Below, one piece after another: positions 1-8,084 of a stretch of 37,827 nucleotides of DNA. This DNA comes from Selenomonadaceae bacterium. Lineage in GTDB: Bacteria > Bacillota > Negativicutes > Selenomonadales > Selenomonadaceae. The position numbers were made by a program, and so were the translations under genes. The notes below the pieces were generated by a model. That model had not been told where the DNA came from and ran no database searches. It saw only the letters and a list, made by a program, of their open reading frames with translations. Location: positions 1 through 37,827 of the forward strand of contig JAFUYE010000021.1 in assembly GCA_017470715.1 (NCBI GenBank). Reading direction: 5' to 3'. Position 1 is the first letter of the stretch. The number at the start of each line of letters is the position of its first letter.

Positions 1-51
1 AGATCGATAGATCGATAGATTTTACTAGCCAACTATCGATCTATTGATCTA
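1..51. repeat. Octamer tandem repeat forming an imperfect hairpin
   Basis: The window opens with GATCGATA-type units repeated in tandem (1-20). After about a dozen bases an inverted copy follows (33-51), so the segment can fold into an imperfect stem of about 18 bp. It lies just downstream of the stop codon of the minus-strand CobT-like gene and could act as its 3' hairpin, but there is no clear T-tract. The window edge cuts the view. Confidence 0.5.
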
Positions 52-55
52 ACTC

Positions 56-2089
56 CTAATTCCTAATTGCCTTATCGACGCCAGTTTCGTCGAAAGTTTT
101 CATCTCGTTAAGCATTGTCAACGCCGCCTCGACAATTTCGACGCCCGCGCAGGATGCTTCGCCGTCAAAACCGTTTGGCGTGCCGTCGTCGGATTCGTAA
201 ACAATCAACCTGTCGACGCGCAGAATAAACGGACGAATTTCCGGACAAATTTTTTCCATGTAACGGGCAATGATGTCCGCCGCGCCCGTGTCGACGACAA
301 TCAACGTCGAATTGTGCGCCGCCGCGACAAGAGCACCGATAATCGCGCCGGTCATTGCCTGATAATTTTTCGGGACGTGACGCAAAAATTCTTCGGGCGG
401 AAATTTTAAATCGCCGTCGGGCGTCAACAATTCGTTAGAAAATTTTTCTGCAAGTCTGTCCTCAAGCAAATTACTTAAATCAGTCAACGCAAGAATCGGC
501 GTATCAAAAGAAATTTCTTCGGCAAGCGTTCGCCCGAAATTGAACGCGGCATTTAAATTTTCTGCGGGATTGACGACGCCCAAAAAAATTTTCATGCCGA
601 AAGTTCGAGTTGTCGCGCTGAAATCCATTGCCAAATCGCGGCGACCGTCTTTAGCGTTCGGATTATAATTTTCGTCGGTAAATGACGGGCAGTTTTCAAA
701 ATTCGTGAAAGCAAGCGCGGCATGACGCAATTTATTTGTCGGGCAATCTTCGTTGGCAATTCCCGCCGCTTGAACTGCAATTTCTTCGAGATAGCCCAAA
801 CTTCCACGCGGTTTTGTAAGATTGTCGACACGTTCGCGGCAATTTTTCATAGCACGATCGTTTAATCGCGGCATTGTCTGCAAATAAAAATTAAACGTCC
901 TGTCGGTTGCAACAACAAGATCATCTTCGTCTTCGCCCATAACGCGCACCGCCATCGGATAAGCGCGGGGAATATTCATCGTGTTTGTGCTGAACGGCAA
1001 TTCAACGCTGTCCATGCGGTGTTCGCTGACGTGAAAGTCCACGGGAATTTCTTCAATCTGAATTTCGTCGCCGACGAATTCGCGCACGTCCTCAATCGAT
1101 TTAAGTTCGTCCATATCTTCGAGACCGAGTTGTTGCTTGAGATTTTCAAGCGCGGTATCCGTTTCGGTAAATTCGCCGTCAAAATCCGCGTCCGGTTCGC
1201 AGACGAAAATATAAACGAGATTATCAAGAATTCTTGCGGCGATTGACGAGCCGACAGCTTCACCAAGTGCCAAATCCAAATTGAACAGCGGCTTCAAGCC
1301 CAAGTGATGCAAAATCGCGGCGTGTCCGATTTCCCGTCCGACGTGTGAGGCGATTAAACATTCGGTTGAGCGCGGCAAAATTTCTTCGGCGATAAGTGCG
1401 GCGACAGATGAATTAAATCCGTCCAGAATCACAAGCGCGTTGTGGTGACACGCAGAAATTATGACGCCCGCCATTGCTCCGAATTCAAAACCGCCGACTT
1501 TCGTGAGTATGTCAAGCATGTTGTTTCGATTCGGGCGATTGACTTCCAAAGCGCGACGAACAATTTCAATCTTGTGCGCCAACTTTTTATCGTCAATGTT
1601 GGTGCCGCGTCCCGTCACGGCTTCGGGCGGCAAATTCAAATAAGCGGCAGTCATTGCGGCGGCGGCTGTCGTGTTGCCGATACCCATTTCGCCAATCAAA
1701 AAACAGTTGCAACCGGCTTCGGCAGCTTTGTCCGCCAAACGTTTGCCGATTCGCACGGATTGCATTGCGTCGTTGAAAGTCATTGCCGCACCTTTGGCGA
1801 TATTTTTCGTGCCACGCGCAATTTTTCTGTCGACAAGACCGGGCAAATTTGAAATGTCCGCATCAACGCCGACATCAACGACGACCAAATCCGAATAAGC
1901 AAATTTCGCGAAAACGTTTGCGGCGGCTCCTTCGTCAATCAAATAATTTTTCACCATTGCGGCGGTTGTCGACTGCGGGTAAGCACTGACGTTTGATTTC
2001 GCGACGCCGTGATCTGCGCAAAAAATAAACGTGCACTTTTTGGATTTGCCGATACTGCGATAGAGACCGGAAACCTCGGTAAAAGTCAT
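56..2089 (-). CDS. cobT: CobT-like protein with two fused, complementary CobT halves
   Basis: Homologue of nicotinate-nucleotide:dimethylbenzimidazole phosphoribosyltransferase, which makes alpha-ribazole phosphate for the lower ligand of cobalamin. It is 677 aa against about 350 aa for the family. Residues 20-295 hold the catalytic core: DHGV at 26-29, EMGIGNTT at 134-141, GRGT at 160-163, and the presumed catalytic Glu277 in LGEAVGSS. The usual N-terminal LTKPPGSLG segment is missing there. It appears instead at 424-435 (LTKPRGSLGYLE), opening a second CobT-like region. That region ends with the normal CobT C-terminus (LNEMKTFDETGV) but has lost DHGV and GIGNTT. A linker rich in acidic residues (about 300-410) joins them. 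The ATG overlaps the stop of the upstream speD-like gene in ATGA and has its own GGAGGGG site. No B12 riboswitch is seen. Family assignment is firm; activity is uncertain. Confidence 0.85.
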   Translation of the reverse strand: MTFTEVSGLYRSIGKSKKCTFIFCADHGVAKSNVSAYPQSTTAAMVKNYLIDEGAAANVFAKFAYSDLVVVDVGVDADISNLPGLVDRKIARGTKNIAKGAAMTFNDAMQSVRIGKRLADKAAEAGCNCFLIGEMGIGNTTAAAAMTAAYLNLPPEAVTGRGTNIDDKKLAHKIEIVRRALEVNRPNRNNMLDILTKVGGFEFGAMAGVIISACHHNALVILDGFNSSVAALIAEEILPRSTECLIASHVGREIGHAAILHHLGLKPLFNLDLALGEAVGSSIAARILDNLVYIFVCEPDADFDGEFTETDTALENLKQQLGLEDMDELKSIEDVREFVGDEIQIEEIPVDFHVSEHRMDSVELPFSTNTMNIPRAYPMAVRVMGEDEDDLVVATDRTFNFYLQTMPRLNDRAMKNCRERVDNLTKPRGSLGYLEEIAVQAAGIANEDCPTNKLRHAALAFTNFENCPSFTDENYNPNAKDGRRDLAMDFSATTRTFGMKIFLGVVNPAENLNAAFNFGRTLAEEISFDTPILALTDLSNLLEDRLAEKFSNELLTPDGDLKFPPEEFLRHVPKNYQAMTGAIIGALVAAAHNSTLIVVDTGAADIIARYMEKICPEIRPFILRVDRLIVYESDDGTPNGFDGEASCAGVEIVEAALTMLNEMKTFDETGVDKAIRN

Positions 2090-2532
2090 TCGTTGCCCCT
2101 CCGCACAAGTTTTTTGACGACTTTCGCGCCCGCATTTTTCACACGCCGAAGAGGAGCCACGCGAACTTTTATTTTCGGTTTAATCTCGCGTTCAAGCCCG
2201 AAATCGCCGCGCTTGAGGAAAGTCGATTTAATTTTGTCGGGACGGAAAAATTGCCGAATTGTTTTCGCCAACTCTTCGGGGTCGTCGCTCTCCGTGCAGG
2301 TGAAAATATCGACGGCGACATAGCGCAATTCTTTGTAGACGTGCAGGGCGATATGTCCCCCGTCGAACGCACCGACAATCGAGCAGTGACTGTCGGTCAA
2401 AAATTCGCCTTGCAGTCGCGGTTCGCTACCCACGACGCTTTTCATCATGTCTTTTATCTCGTCAACGGTGCCGGCCTGTTTCATGTCGCAGTTATATAAA
2501 TCCAAAGTCAACTGTCGTGCCAAAATCTTCAT
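2086..2532 (-). CDS. S-adenosylmethionine decarboxylase-like protein lacking the processing serine
   Basis: A 148-aa member of the bacterial SpeD/SpeH family, pyruvoyl enzymes that decarboxylate S-adenosylmethionine for spermidine synthesis. The motif region aligns: family ESHLTIH corresponds to GGHIALH at 58-64, and family DLFTCG to DIFTCT at 75-80. The catalytic His (H64) and Cys (C79) are therefore kept. The serine that is cleaved to make the pyruvoyl group is replaced by Gly59. Without it, self-processing by the known mechanism should fail. A basic C-terminal tail (about 110-148) extends past the core. The start chosen is the ATG at 2532, with GGAGG seven bases upstream; a TTG four codons further upstream overlaps that site and is rejected. 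The stop overlaps the CobT-like start, so the two are probably co-translated. Confidence 0.75.
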   Translation of the reverse strand: MKILARQLTLDLYNCDMKQAGTVDEIKDMMKSVVGSEPRLQGEFLTDSHCSIVGAFDGGHIALHVYKELRYVAVDIFTCTESDDPEELAKTIRQFFRPDKIKSTFLKRGDFGLEREIKPKIKVRVAPLRRVKNAGAKVVKKLVRRGNE

Positions 2533-2561
2533 TGCGTCCTCCAAAAATTTTTTATGCGGTG

Positions 2562-2570
2562 ATTATAGCA
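2562..2570 (-). promoter_or_regulatory. Extended -10 promoter for the speD-like/cobT-like operon
   Basis: On the minus strand TGCTATAAT sits 30 bases upstream of the speD-like start. No convincing -35 is present, as is normal for extended -10 promoters. Confidence 0.6.
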
Positions 2571-2626
2571 GGTATCTTTCAAAAGCACAAAAAAATAATG
2601 CGCGGCGTTGACGAAACGGCGGCATA

Positions 2627-2654
2627 TTGCGGCGAAATTTTTCTGTGTTATAAT
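2627..2654 (+). promoter_or_regulatory. Promoter for the exported protein at 2694
   Basis: TTGCGG (2627-2632), a 16-base spacer and TATAAT (2649-2654), preceded by TGT to make an extended -10. It is divergent from the promoter at 2562-2570. Confidence 0.6.
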
Positions 2655-2693
2655 CGGCGGCAAACAATTTCAACCTGAGGAGAAATTTTTTTG

Positions 2694-3803
2694 ATGAACT
2701 TGGCGAAAAAAATTCTTGCGGCGATTTTGGCGGCGGCGACATCTTTGAGCGCGTTTTTCTCTGCTGCTCATGCCGAAAATTTTCCGTCGACCGTCATGCA
2801 CAAACTCGACGTTTATTCGCGTGACAGCGGCGGCACGTTGATTTTTTCCGACAGCCCCGAATACGTCAACCGCAACGGGATTTTGTACACCGACACGGTC
2901 AGCGGCGAAGCGCGGATTTTATTTTATCACCTGAACAACACGGGCGTTCGCAAACGTTTCGCGATTATCTTTGAAAACGTTTCCGATGAAAAAAATTCAA
3001 TCAAAATCACTCGCGGCGGTTTGAGTGTGCCAAACAGAAATTATTTGAGCGTCGGCAAAATCACGCAGACGATGTACATGCAGGGCGAATTCCGCGACAA
3101 GATTTTTCTGGAACGTTATGAGCGAAAAGTTTACGCGCCGGACGAAAAATATTTCCACATGCAACCGGGGCAGTTGATTCACGGCATTTGCGATTTGGTT
3201 GCGGAAAAAGACGTGCGGATTTATCTGATGATGTATCCCGAAAACGCCGACCCGCTCGAATTCCTCAACCGCGCAGAAATTTTGCCGAAAGACGAATATC
3301 GCCTGCGCGGCACGTTCAAAAATATGAATCGCACTTTGACGCTCAAAAAGCCGTATGATTGGGAGCGCGACGGGCTCGGTTACATTTTGATTGGCGACAA
3401 CGTCAACGACCGCTTTAAAACGGGAATCGACGCAACGGACGGCTCGGCTGTCGTCAACTACGGCAATTACGGAATAAATTACACGCTGAATTTCAGCACG
3501 CGATTTATGACGCGCTTTTGTCTGAGTCCGCTCGGCGGGCACTACGCGGGAGCTTTGCGATACAAATATCACGGACGCACAGGAGTTATTCAGACGCCCG
3601 ACCAAAGATTATTTTTCGGTGACAGGACGCCGCCCGAAAGTCCGAACGTGGCACAAGCTCGCGTCGAAGGAATTTCGCTTATGACTAACACCACGGAACT
3701 TTCGGAGCTGGGCAATTATCGCGGGCAGGTCAGCTTTGAATATTCGCCGCCGGGCGCGTCGAACTTGCCGATTAACATTGTGCTCATGCCGTCACAAAAA
3801 TAA
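2694..3803 (+). CDS. Exported protein of unknown function
   Basis: A 369-aa protein not recognised as a named family. A classical signal peptide is clear: KK at 5-6, an alanine-rich hydrophobic stretch to about 22, and a likely cleavage after AHA (residue 27). The mature part is rich in Tyr, Asn and beta-prone stretches (for example YGNYGINYTLNFSTRF near residues 257-272). It has no predicted membrane helix or cysteine pairs, suggesting a periplasmic or surface beta-protein. GAGGAG precedes it by about 11 bases; a TTG codon directly before the ATG is an alternative start that adds one residue. The gene appears monocistronic: its promoter is directly upstream, and galU has its own promoter 100 bases downstream. 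Function cannot be assigned from sequence. Confidence 0.7.
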   Translation: MNLAKKILAAILAAATSLSAFFSAAHAENFPSTVMHKLDVYSRDSGGTLIFSDSPEYVNRNGILYTDTVSGEARILFYHLNNTGVRKRFAIIFENVSDEKNSIKITRGGLSVPNRNYLSVGKITQTMYMQGEFRDKIFLERYERKVYAPDEKYFHMQPGQLIHGICDLVAEKDVRIYLMMYPENADPLEFLNRAEILPKDEYRLRGTFKNMNRTLTLKKPYDWERDGLGYILIGDNVNDRFKTGIDATDGSAVVNYGNYGINYTLNFSTRFMTRFCLSPLGGHYAGALRYKYHGRTGVIQTPDQRLFFGDRTPPESPNVAQARVEGISLMTNTTELSELGNYRGQVSFEYSPPGASNLPINIVLMPSQK

Positions 3804-3854
3804 CGGTGTTCACTCAAAAAATTTATCGCTCGATAAAAACTTCGGGCAATTTTT

Positions 3855-3883
3855 TTGCGTGTGTAAGCTTTATCTGCTATCAT
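3855..3883 (+). promoter_or_regulatory. Promoter of the galU-gltS gene run
   Basis: TTGCGT (3855-3860), a 17-base spacer and TATCAT (3878-3883) with TG one base before it, upstream of a strong AAGGAGG site for galU. Confidence 0.55.
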
Positions 3884-3913
3884 TGAAAAAATTTTTTCAA
3901 GGAGGAATCGCTC

Positions 3914-4804
3914 ATGAAAGTCCGTAAAGCCGTCATACCTGCGGCGGGTTTGGGCACGCGTTTTTTGCCCGCAACGAAGTCACAGCCCAAAGAAATGTTG
4001 CCGATTGTCGACAAGCCGACAATTCAATACATCATCGAAGAAGCAGCGGCTGCCGGCGTCGAAGATATAATCGTCGTCACGGGACGCAACAAACGTTCGA
4101 TTGAAGATCATTTCGACCGCTCGATTGAATTGGAAATGGAACTTGAACGCACCGGCAAGGAACAACTCTTGCAGATGGTCAAAGCCATTCCCGAAATCGC
4201 GAACATACATTTCATTCGCCAAAAACAGCCGCTCGGTTTGGGGCACGCGGTCTTGACGGCAAGTCATTTCATCGGCGACGAACCTTTTGCCGTGCTTTTG
4301 GGCGACGATGTTGTTGTCTCGAAAAAGCCCGTCCTTGAGCAGATGGTTGAGATTTTTAACGAATACAAAACGTCAATTCTTGGCGTGCAGGAAGTTGCCC
4401 CCGAAGTCGTTCACAAATACGGCATTGTCGATTGCAAGCCCGTCGACGACAACATTTTCAAAGTCAAAGACTTGGTTGAAAAACCTGCGCGGGAAGCGGC
4501 ACCGAGTCGAATTGCGATTTTGGGACGCTACATTTTGACGCCGTCGATTTTTTCGTATTTGGAAACGCAAACACCAGGCGCGGGCGGCGAAATTCAGTTG
4601 ACGGACGGATTAAAGCGGCTCGCCAAAGATGAGGCAATGTACGCTTACATTTTCAAGGGACACCGCTACGACGTGGGCACTAAACTGGGATTTTTGCAGG
4701 CGAACATTGAATTTGCGTTGCGCAACCCCGAAATCACCGACGAACTGAAAAATTATTTGGACGCGTTGCATACGAACATGGAGACGATGCTCGATTATGA
4801 TTGA
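3914..4804 (+). CDS. galU: UTP--glucose-1-phosphate uridylyltransferase
   Basis: Makes UDP-glucose from UTP and glucose-1-phosphate in the cytoplasm, for envelope polysaccharide and LPS synthesis. The 296-aa length is normal. The nucleotidyltransferase signature is at the N-terminus (PAAGLGTRFLPATKSQPKEM, residues 8-27), followed by LGLGHAV, LLGDD, VEKP and the GGEIQLTDG segment, all typical of GalU. The start is the ATG preceded by AAGGAGGAATCGCTC. Its stop region overlaps the start of the following dpaL reading frame by 8 bases, implying a shared transcript. A diderm with a heptose kinase in the same window fits a role in surface sugars. Confidence 0.97.
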   Translation: MKVRKAVIPAAGLGTRFLPATKSQPKEMLPIVDKPTIQYIIEEAAAAGVEDIIVVTGRNKRSIEDHFDRSIELEMELERTGKEQLLQMVKAIPEIANIHFIRQKQPLGLGHAVLTASHFIGDEPFAVLLGDDVVVSKKPVLEQMVEIFNEYKTSILGVQEVAPEVVHKYGIVDCKPVDDNIFKVKDLVEKPAREAAPSRIAILGRYILTPSIFSYLETQTPGAGGEIQLTDGLKRLAKDEAMYAYIFKGHRYDVGTKLGFLQANIEFALRNPEITDELKNYLDALHTNMETMLDYD

Positions 4805-6045
4805 AATTATTCGCAACAAAAATCGCGGCGGTAAAATCGACACGTCAAATTATTCGTTCGCGAACACGGAACAAATTCGTCGCCTGCACAAGTCGCTGAA
4901 CGTTTACAACGAAACTCCGCTGATTGAGCTGAAAAATTTTGCTCGCGAAAAAAATCTTGCCGCAGTCTTCGTTAAAGATGAATCGTCGCGTTTCGGCTTG
5001 AAGGCGTTCAAAGCTCTCGGCGGCGTTTGGGCGATTTACAAAGTCATCAGCCGCGAACTCGGTTTGGAAAATCCAACGCTCGAAGAAATTTTTCAACGAC
5101 GCGACGAAATTTCCGAAATGACTTTTATCACGACGACCGACGGCAATCACGGCAAGGGCGTCAGTTGGGCGGCGGGACTTTTCGGTTGCAAGTCGTTCGT
5201 TTACATGCCGAAAAACACTGTCGAAATTCGCGCTCAGGCAATTCGTGACGCGGGCTCGGCGACAGTCGAAATAACCGATATGACTTACGATGACTGCGTT
5301 AAATTCACCGCGCAACTTGCCGCGAAAAATCATTGGCATTTGATTCAAGACACGTCTTGGACGGGTTACGAAGAAATTCCCGCGCAGATTATGCTCGGTT
5401 ACTCGACGTTGGCTTATGAAGTTTTGGAGCAGATGAATCACGCTTCAACGGTTGAGCAAAAAATTGGTAAACGTATGGACGCGGCGATAACGTCTGATTG
5501 TCTCGAAAGTCAATCGCGACAATTGGGTCAAGCGTCACGCTTGCCCGACGCATATTTTTTTGCAAGCAGGCGTTGGCTCAATGGCGGGCGCGATTGCCGC
5601 AGTCTTCGCAGAAAATTTTCCCGACAATCCGCCGCGTGTGACAATCGTTGAGCCTGCGGAAGTTGCGTGCTTTTACGAATCGTTCAAAATCGGCGACGGA
5701 AAAATTCACTCCGCGACGGGCAACGGTCAAACGATGATGGCGGGCTTGAACTGTGCGACGCCTTGCGAACTTGCGTGGAAAATTTTGCGGCGACATGCGA
5801 CGGATGCGGCGACAATTTCCGACGACGTGGCGGCTGAAGGTATGCGCGTTTTGGCAAGTCAAAAAATTATTTCGGGCGAATCGGGTTGTGCGGGCTTCGC
5901 TCTGCTCAATGCGGCTGTCGACAATCATGAATTGCGCACGACTTTGAAACTTGACGAACGCTCAAAAATTTTAGTCATCAACACGGAAGGCGACACCGAC
6001 CCCGATAACTACGAAAAAATTTTGCGTAAGGCGGTTTCATCATGA
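4797..6045 (+). pseudogene. dpaL: Diaminopropionate ammonia-lyase, split by a +1 frameshift
   Basis: PLP enzyme that cleaves 2,3-diaminopropionate to pyruvate and ammonia. The first frame (4797-5651) carries VKDESSRFGLKAFKALGG with the PLP lysine, TTTDGNHGKGV, MTYDDCV and QDTSWTGYEEIP. The second frame (about 5560-6045) carries LQAGVGSMAGAI, IVEP, MAGLNC, IISGESG and INTEGDTD. Together they cover the whole family fold. The break falls in a run of seven T (5555-5561). With six T the frame reads PDAYFLQAGVGSMAG straight through, giving 415 aa against about 400 in E. coli. Before the break lies an unusual insert of roughly 25 residues after VLEQMN. The start overlaps galU and the stop overlaps the next ATG (ATGA). 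The break could be a real mutation, transcriptional slippage or an assembly indel. Confidence 0.85.
5555..5561 (+). other. Seven-T run at the dpaL frame break
   Basis: Removing one T joins the two halves of dpaL in frame at the family motif LQAGVG. A homopolymer of this length can support polymerase slippage but is also a common site of assembly error. Confidence 0.7.
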
Positions 6046-7013
6046 AGTTTCTAAAACTCCTGTTACTCCTGCCGATAATCGCGCTGTGTTTCGGTTGCGG
6101 CTCGACAAAACCCCCCGAAAGCGACGTGTTGCGTTTGGGCACGGGCGGCGAAGGCGGCATGTATTACACTTACGGTACCAAACTTGCCGAATTAATCGCT
6201 GCCGACGGAAAAATTCGCCCGCTCGACGTGAAGACAAGCTCCGGTTCCGCCTCGAATTTACGTCTGTTCAAAGAAAAAGCCATTGACCTTGCGATAGTCC
6301 AAAGCGACACATTGTCTGACGCAATTAACGGACGCGGAAATTTTTCCAACGACGGCAAAGGTTTCAGTTACGCGGCAGTTGCGGCTGTCTATCCCGAAGT
6401 TTGTCAAATTGTCGTCCTGAAAGATTCCGGCATTCAAACCGTCAACGACCTTGTCGGCAAACGAGTTTCAATCAGCGATCTCGAATCGGGCAGCATGAAA
6501 AACGCCTTGCAAATTTTGGAAGCGCACGGCATTACCAAAGAAATGTTTTCGCCACTTTATATGTCGTTCGCGGAAGCGGCGGCGGCTCTGCAAGACGGCA
6601 TGATTGATGCGTTTTTCGTCACGGCGGCGGTACCGTCTGTGCCCATTACAAAATTGACGGACGCGAAAGAAATTCGCCTGCTGTCGATTTCCGAGGACGC
6701 TCAACAAAAACTTATTGACGTTTACGGCGGATACACTCAATACAAAATTCCCGCGAACATCTACAAGGGGCAAACCGAGGAAGTTTCCACAATCGGCGTC
6801 AAAGCGGTTTTGGTTGCAAGCACGGAAGTTCCCGACAAGGAAATAAGTTATCTCACCGAATTTGTTTTGAAGAATTACGAAAAACTTCCGCACGACAAAA
6901 ATGTCAAGTTGGATGTGAATTTTGCTGTCGAAAATGTCGCTGCAGGTTTTCATTCCGGTGCCGCCAAATTTTACGAGTCGCAGGGCGTTACGGTCGACGT
7001 AATTAAAAAGTGA
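6042..7013 (+). CDS. TAXI-family substrate-binding lipoprotein, copy 1
   Basis: A 323-aa TAXI-type (TRAP-associated extracytoplasmic immunogenic) solute-binding protein. It has a lipoprotein signal peptide with lipobox LCFGC (Cys19), so it should be anchored to a membrane facing the periplasm. The mature start shows the TAXI hallmark LRLGTGGEGGMYYTYG. Then come TSSGSASNLRLF, the IVQSDTL segment, TVNDLVGKRVSI with a GS-rich phosphate-loop-like stretch, and IDAFFVTAAVP. No TRAP permease (DctM or fused DctQM) follows; the only transporter nearby is GltS. The start overlaps the dpaL stop. Its first 40 or so coding bases are nearly identical to those of the next gene, so the pair arose by tandem duplication. 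Confidence 0.9.
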   Translation: MKFLKLLLLLPIIALCFGCGSTKPPESDVLRLGTGGEGGMYYTYGTKLAELIAADGKIRPLDVKTSSGSASNLRLFKEKAIDLAIVQSDTLSDAINGRGNFSNDGKGFSYAAVAAVYPEVCQIVVLKDSGIQTVNDLVGKRVSISDLESGSMKNALQILEAHGITKEMFSPLYMSFAEAAAALQDGMIDAFFVTAAVPSVPITKLTDAKEIRLLSISEDAQQKLIDVYGGYTQYKIPANIYKGQTEEVSTIGVKAVLVASTEVPDKEISYLTEFVLKNYEKLPHDKNVKLDVNFAVENVAAGFHSGAAKFYESQGVTVDVIKK

Positions 7014-7049
7014 ATCGCCGTTCCAAATTAATTTAAAGGAGGGTTCACC

Positions 7050-8042
7050 ATGAGAGCTTTAAAAATTCTGTTGCTCCTGCCGATAATCGCGCTGTGTTTC
7101 GGTTGCGGCTCCGACACGGCGAACAAAAATTTGCGCTTCGGCACGGGCGGCATGTATTACGCTTACGGCACAGAACTTGCCAAAATGATTTCGACCGACG
7201 GCAAGACGCGCTCGCTTGACGTGAAGACAACCGCAGGTTCCGCCGCGAATTTGCGACTGCTCCACGAAAAATTTCTTGACTTGGCGATAGTTCAAAGTGA
7301 CACGCTCTCGAACGCCGTCAACGGTCTGGGAGTTTTCGCGGCAATTGGCGAAGGTTCAGGATACGCGGCTGTTGCGGGACTGTACACCGAGGCTTGTCAA
7401 ATTGTCGTCGCAAAAAATTCCGATATTAAAACCGTCAACGATCTTGTCGGCAAAAAAGTTTCCGTCGGCGAACGTGAATCGGGCGTGTTGCAAAATGCCG
7501 AACAAATTCTTTTGGCGCACGGACTGACTTTTGAGATGCTTGAGCCGCAATATTTGTCGTTCGCGGACGCGGCGGTTGCTCTCGAAAAAAATCAAATCGA
7601 CGCGTTCTTTATCACTGCGGGCGCGCCGACTTCAGCCGTTGCCGAGCTTGCCGCCAAAAAAGAAATTCGCCTGCTGTCCATTGCCGAAGAAATTCAAAAT
7701 AACATGATGAAACTTTACAAAGGTTACACGCGTTGCACAATTCCCGCCGGCAGTTATCCGAATCAAACTTCGGACGTTCAGACAATCGGCGTCAAAGCGG
7801 TTTTGGTCGCGAGCACGGACTTGAAGGACGACGAAGTTGCTTACCTCACCGAATTTATTTTCAGGAACGCAAACACTTTGCCGCACAACTCAGGCGACAA
7901 AAAACTTGATACGAAATACGCCGTTGCCGACATTCCCGCAAGCTTCCACGCAGGCGCGGCGAAGTATTACGACACGCAGGGCGTCAAAGTCAACGTTTAC
8001 AGCGGCAAGTCGGGGCAAACTATCAAAGCAAGTCAAGATTAA
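7050..8042 (+). CDS. TAXI-family substrate-binding lipoprotein, copy 2
   Basis: A 330-aa tandem paralogue of the preceding gene with the same lipoprotein signal (LCFGC lipobox). Its ligand-entry motif is shorter (GTGGMYYAYG, three residues fewer than GTGGEGGMYYTYG), which may change substrate preference. TTAGSAANLRLL, IVQSDTL, TVNDLVGKKVSVG and IDAFFITAGAP follow as in copy 1. The C-terminus carries an extra Ser/Lys-rich tail (GKSGQTIKASQD). A strong AAAGGAGGG site 8 bases upstream fixes the ATG. gltS starts 42 bases downstream with its own Shine-Dalgarno and no clear terminator between, suggesting joint expression and possibly a shared transporter. Confidence 0.9.
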   Translation: MRALKILLLLPIIALCFGCGSDTANKNLRFGTGGMYYAYGTELAKMISTDGKTRSLDVKTTAGSAANLRLLHEKFLDLAIVQSDTLSNAVNGLGVFAAIGEGSGYAAVAGLYTEACQIVVAKNSDIKTVNDLVGKKVSVGERESGVLQNAEQILLAHGLTFEMLEPQYLSFADAAVALEKNQIDAFFITAGAPTSAVAELAAKKEIRLLSIAEEIQNNMMKLYKGYTRCTIPAGSYPNQTSDVQTIGVKAVLVASTDLKDDEVAYLTEFIFRNANTLPHNSGDKKLDTKYAVADIPASFHAGAAKYYDTQGVKVNVYSGKSGQTIKASQD

Positions 8043-8084
8043 TCGCGCAAAAAATTTGTCCCTTAACCGAAAGGAAGTGAGCTA

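Noticed and set aside
1..51. CRISPR-like repeat
   Set aside because: Units are eight bases in direct tandem without spacers.
2545..2690. Possible cobalamin or SAM riboswitch upstream of the speD-like/cobT-like operon
   Set aside because: No B12-box or SAM-type core was recognised, and the leader on the minus strand is only about 25 bases after the -10.
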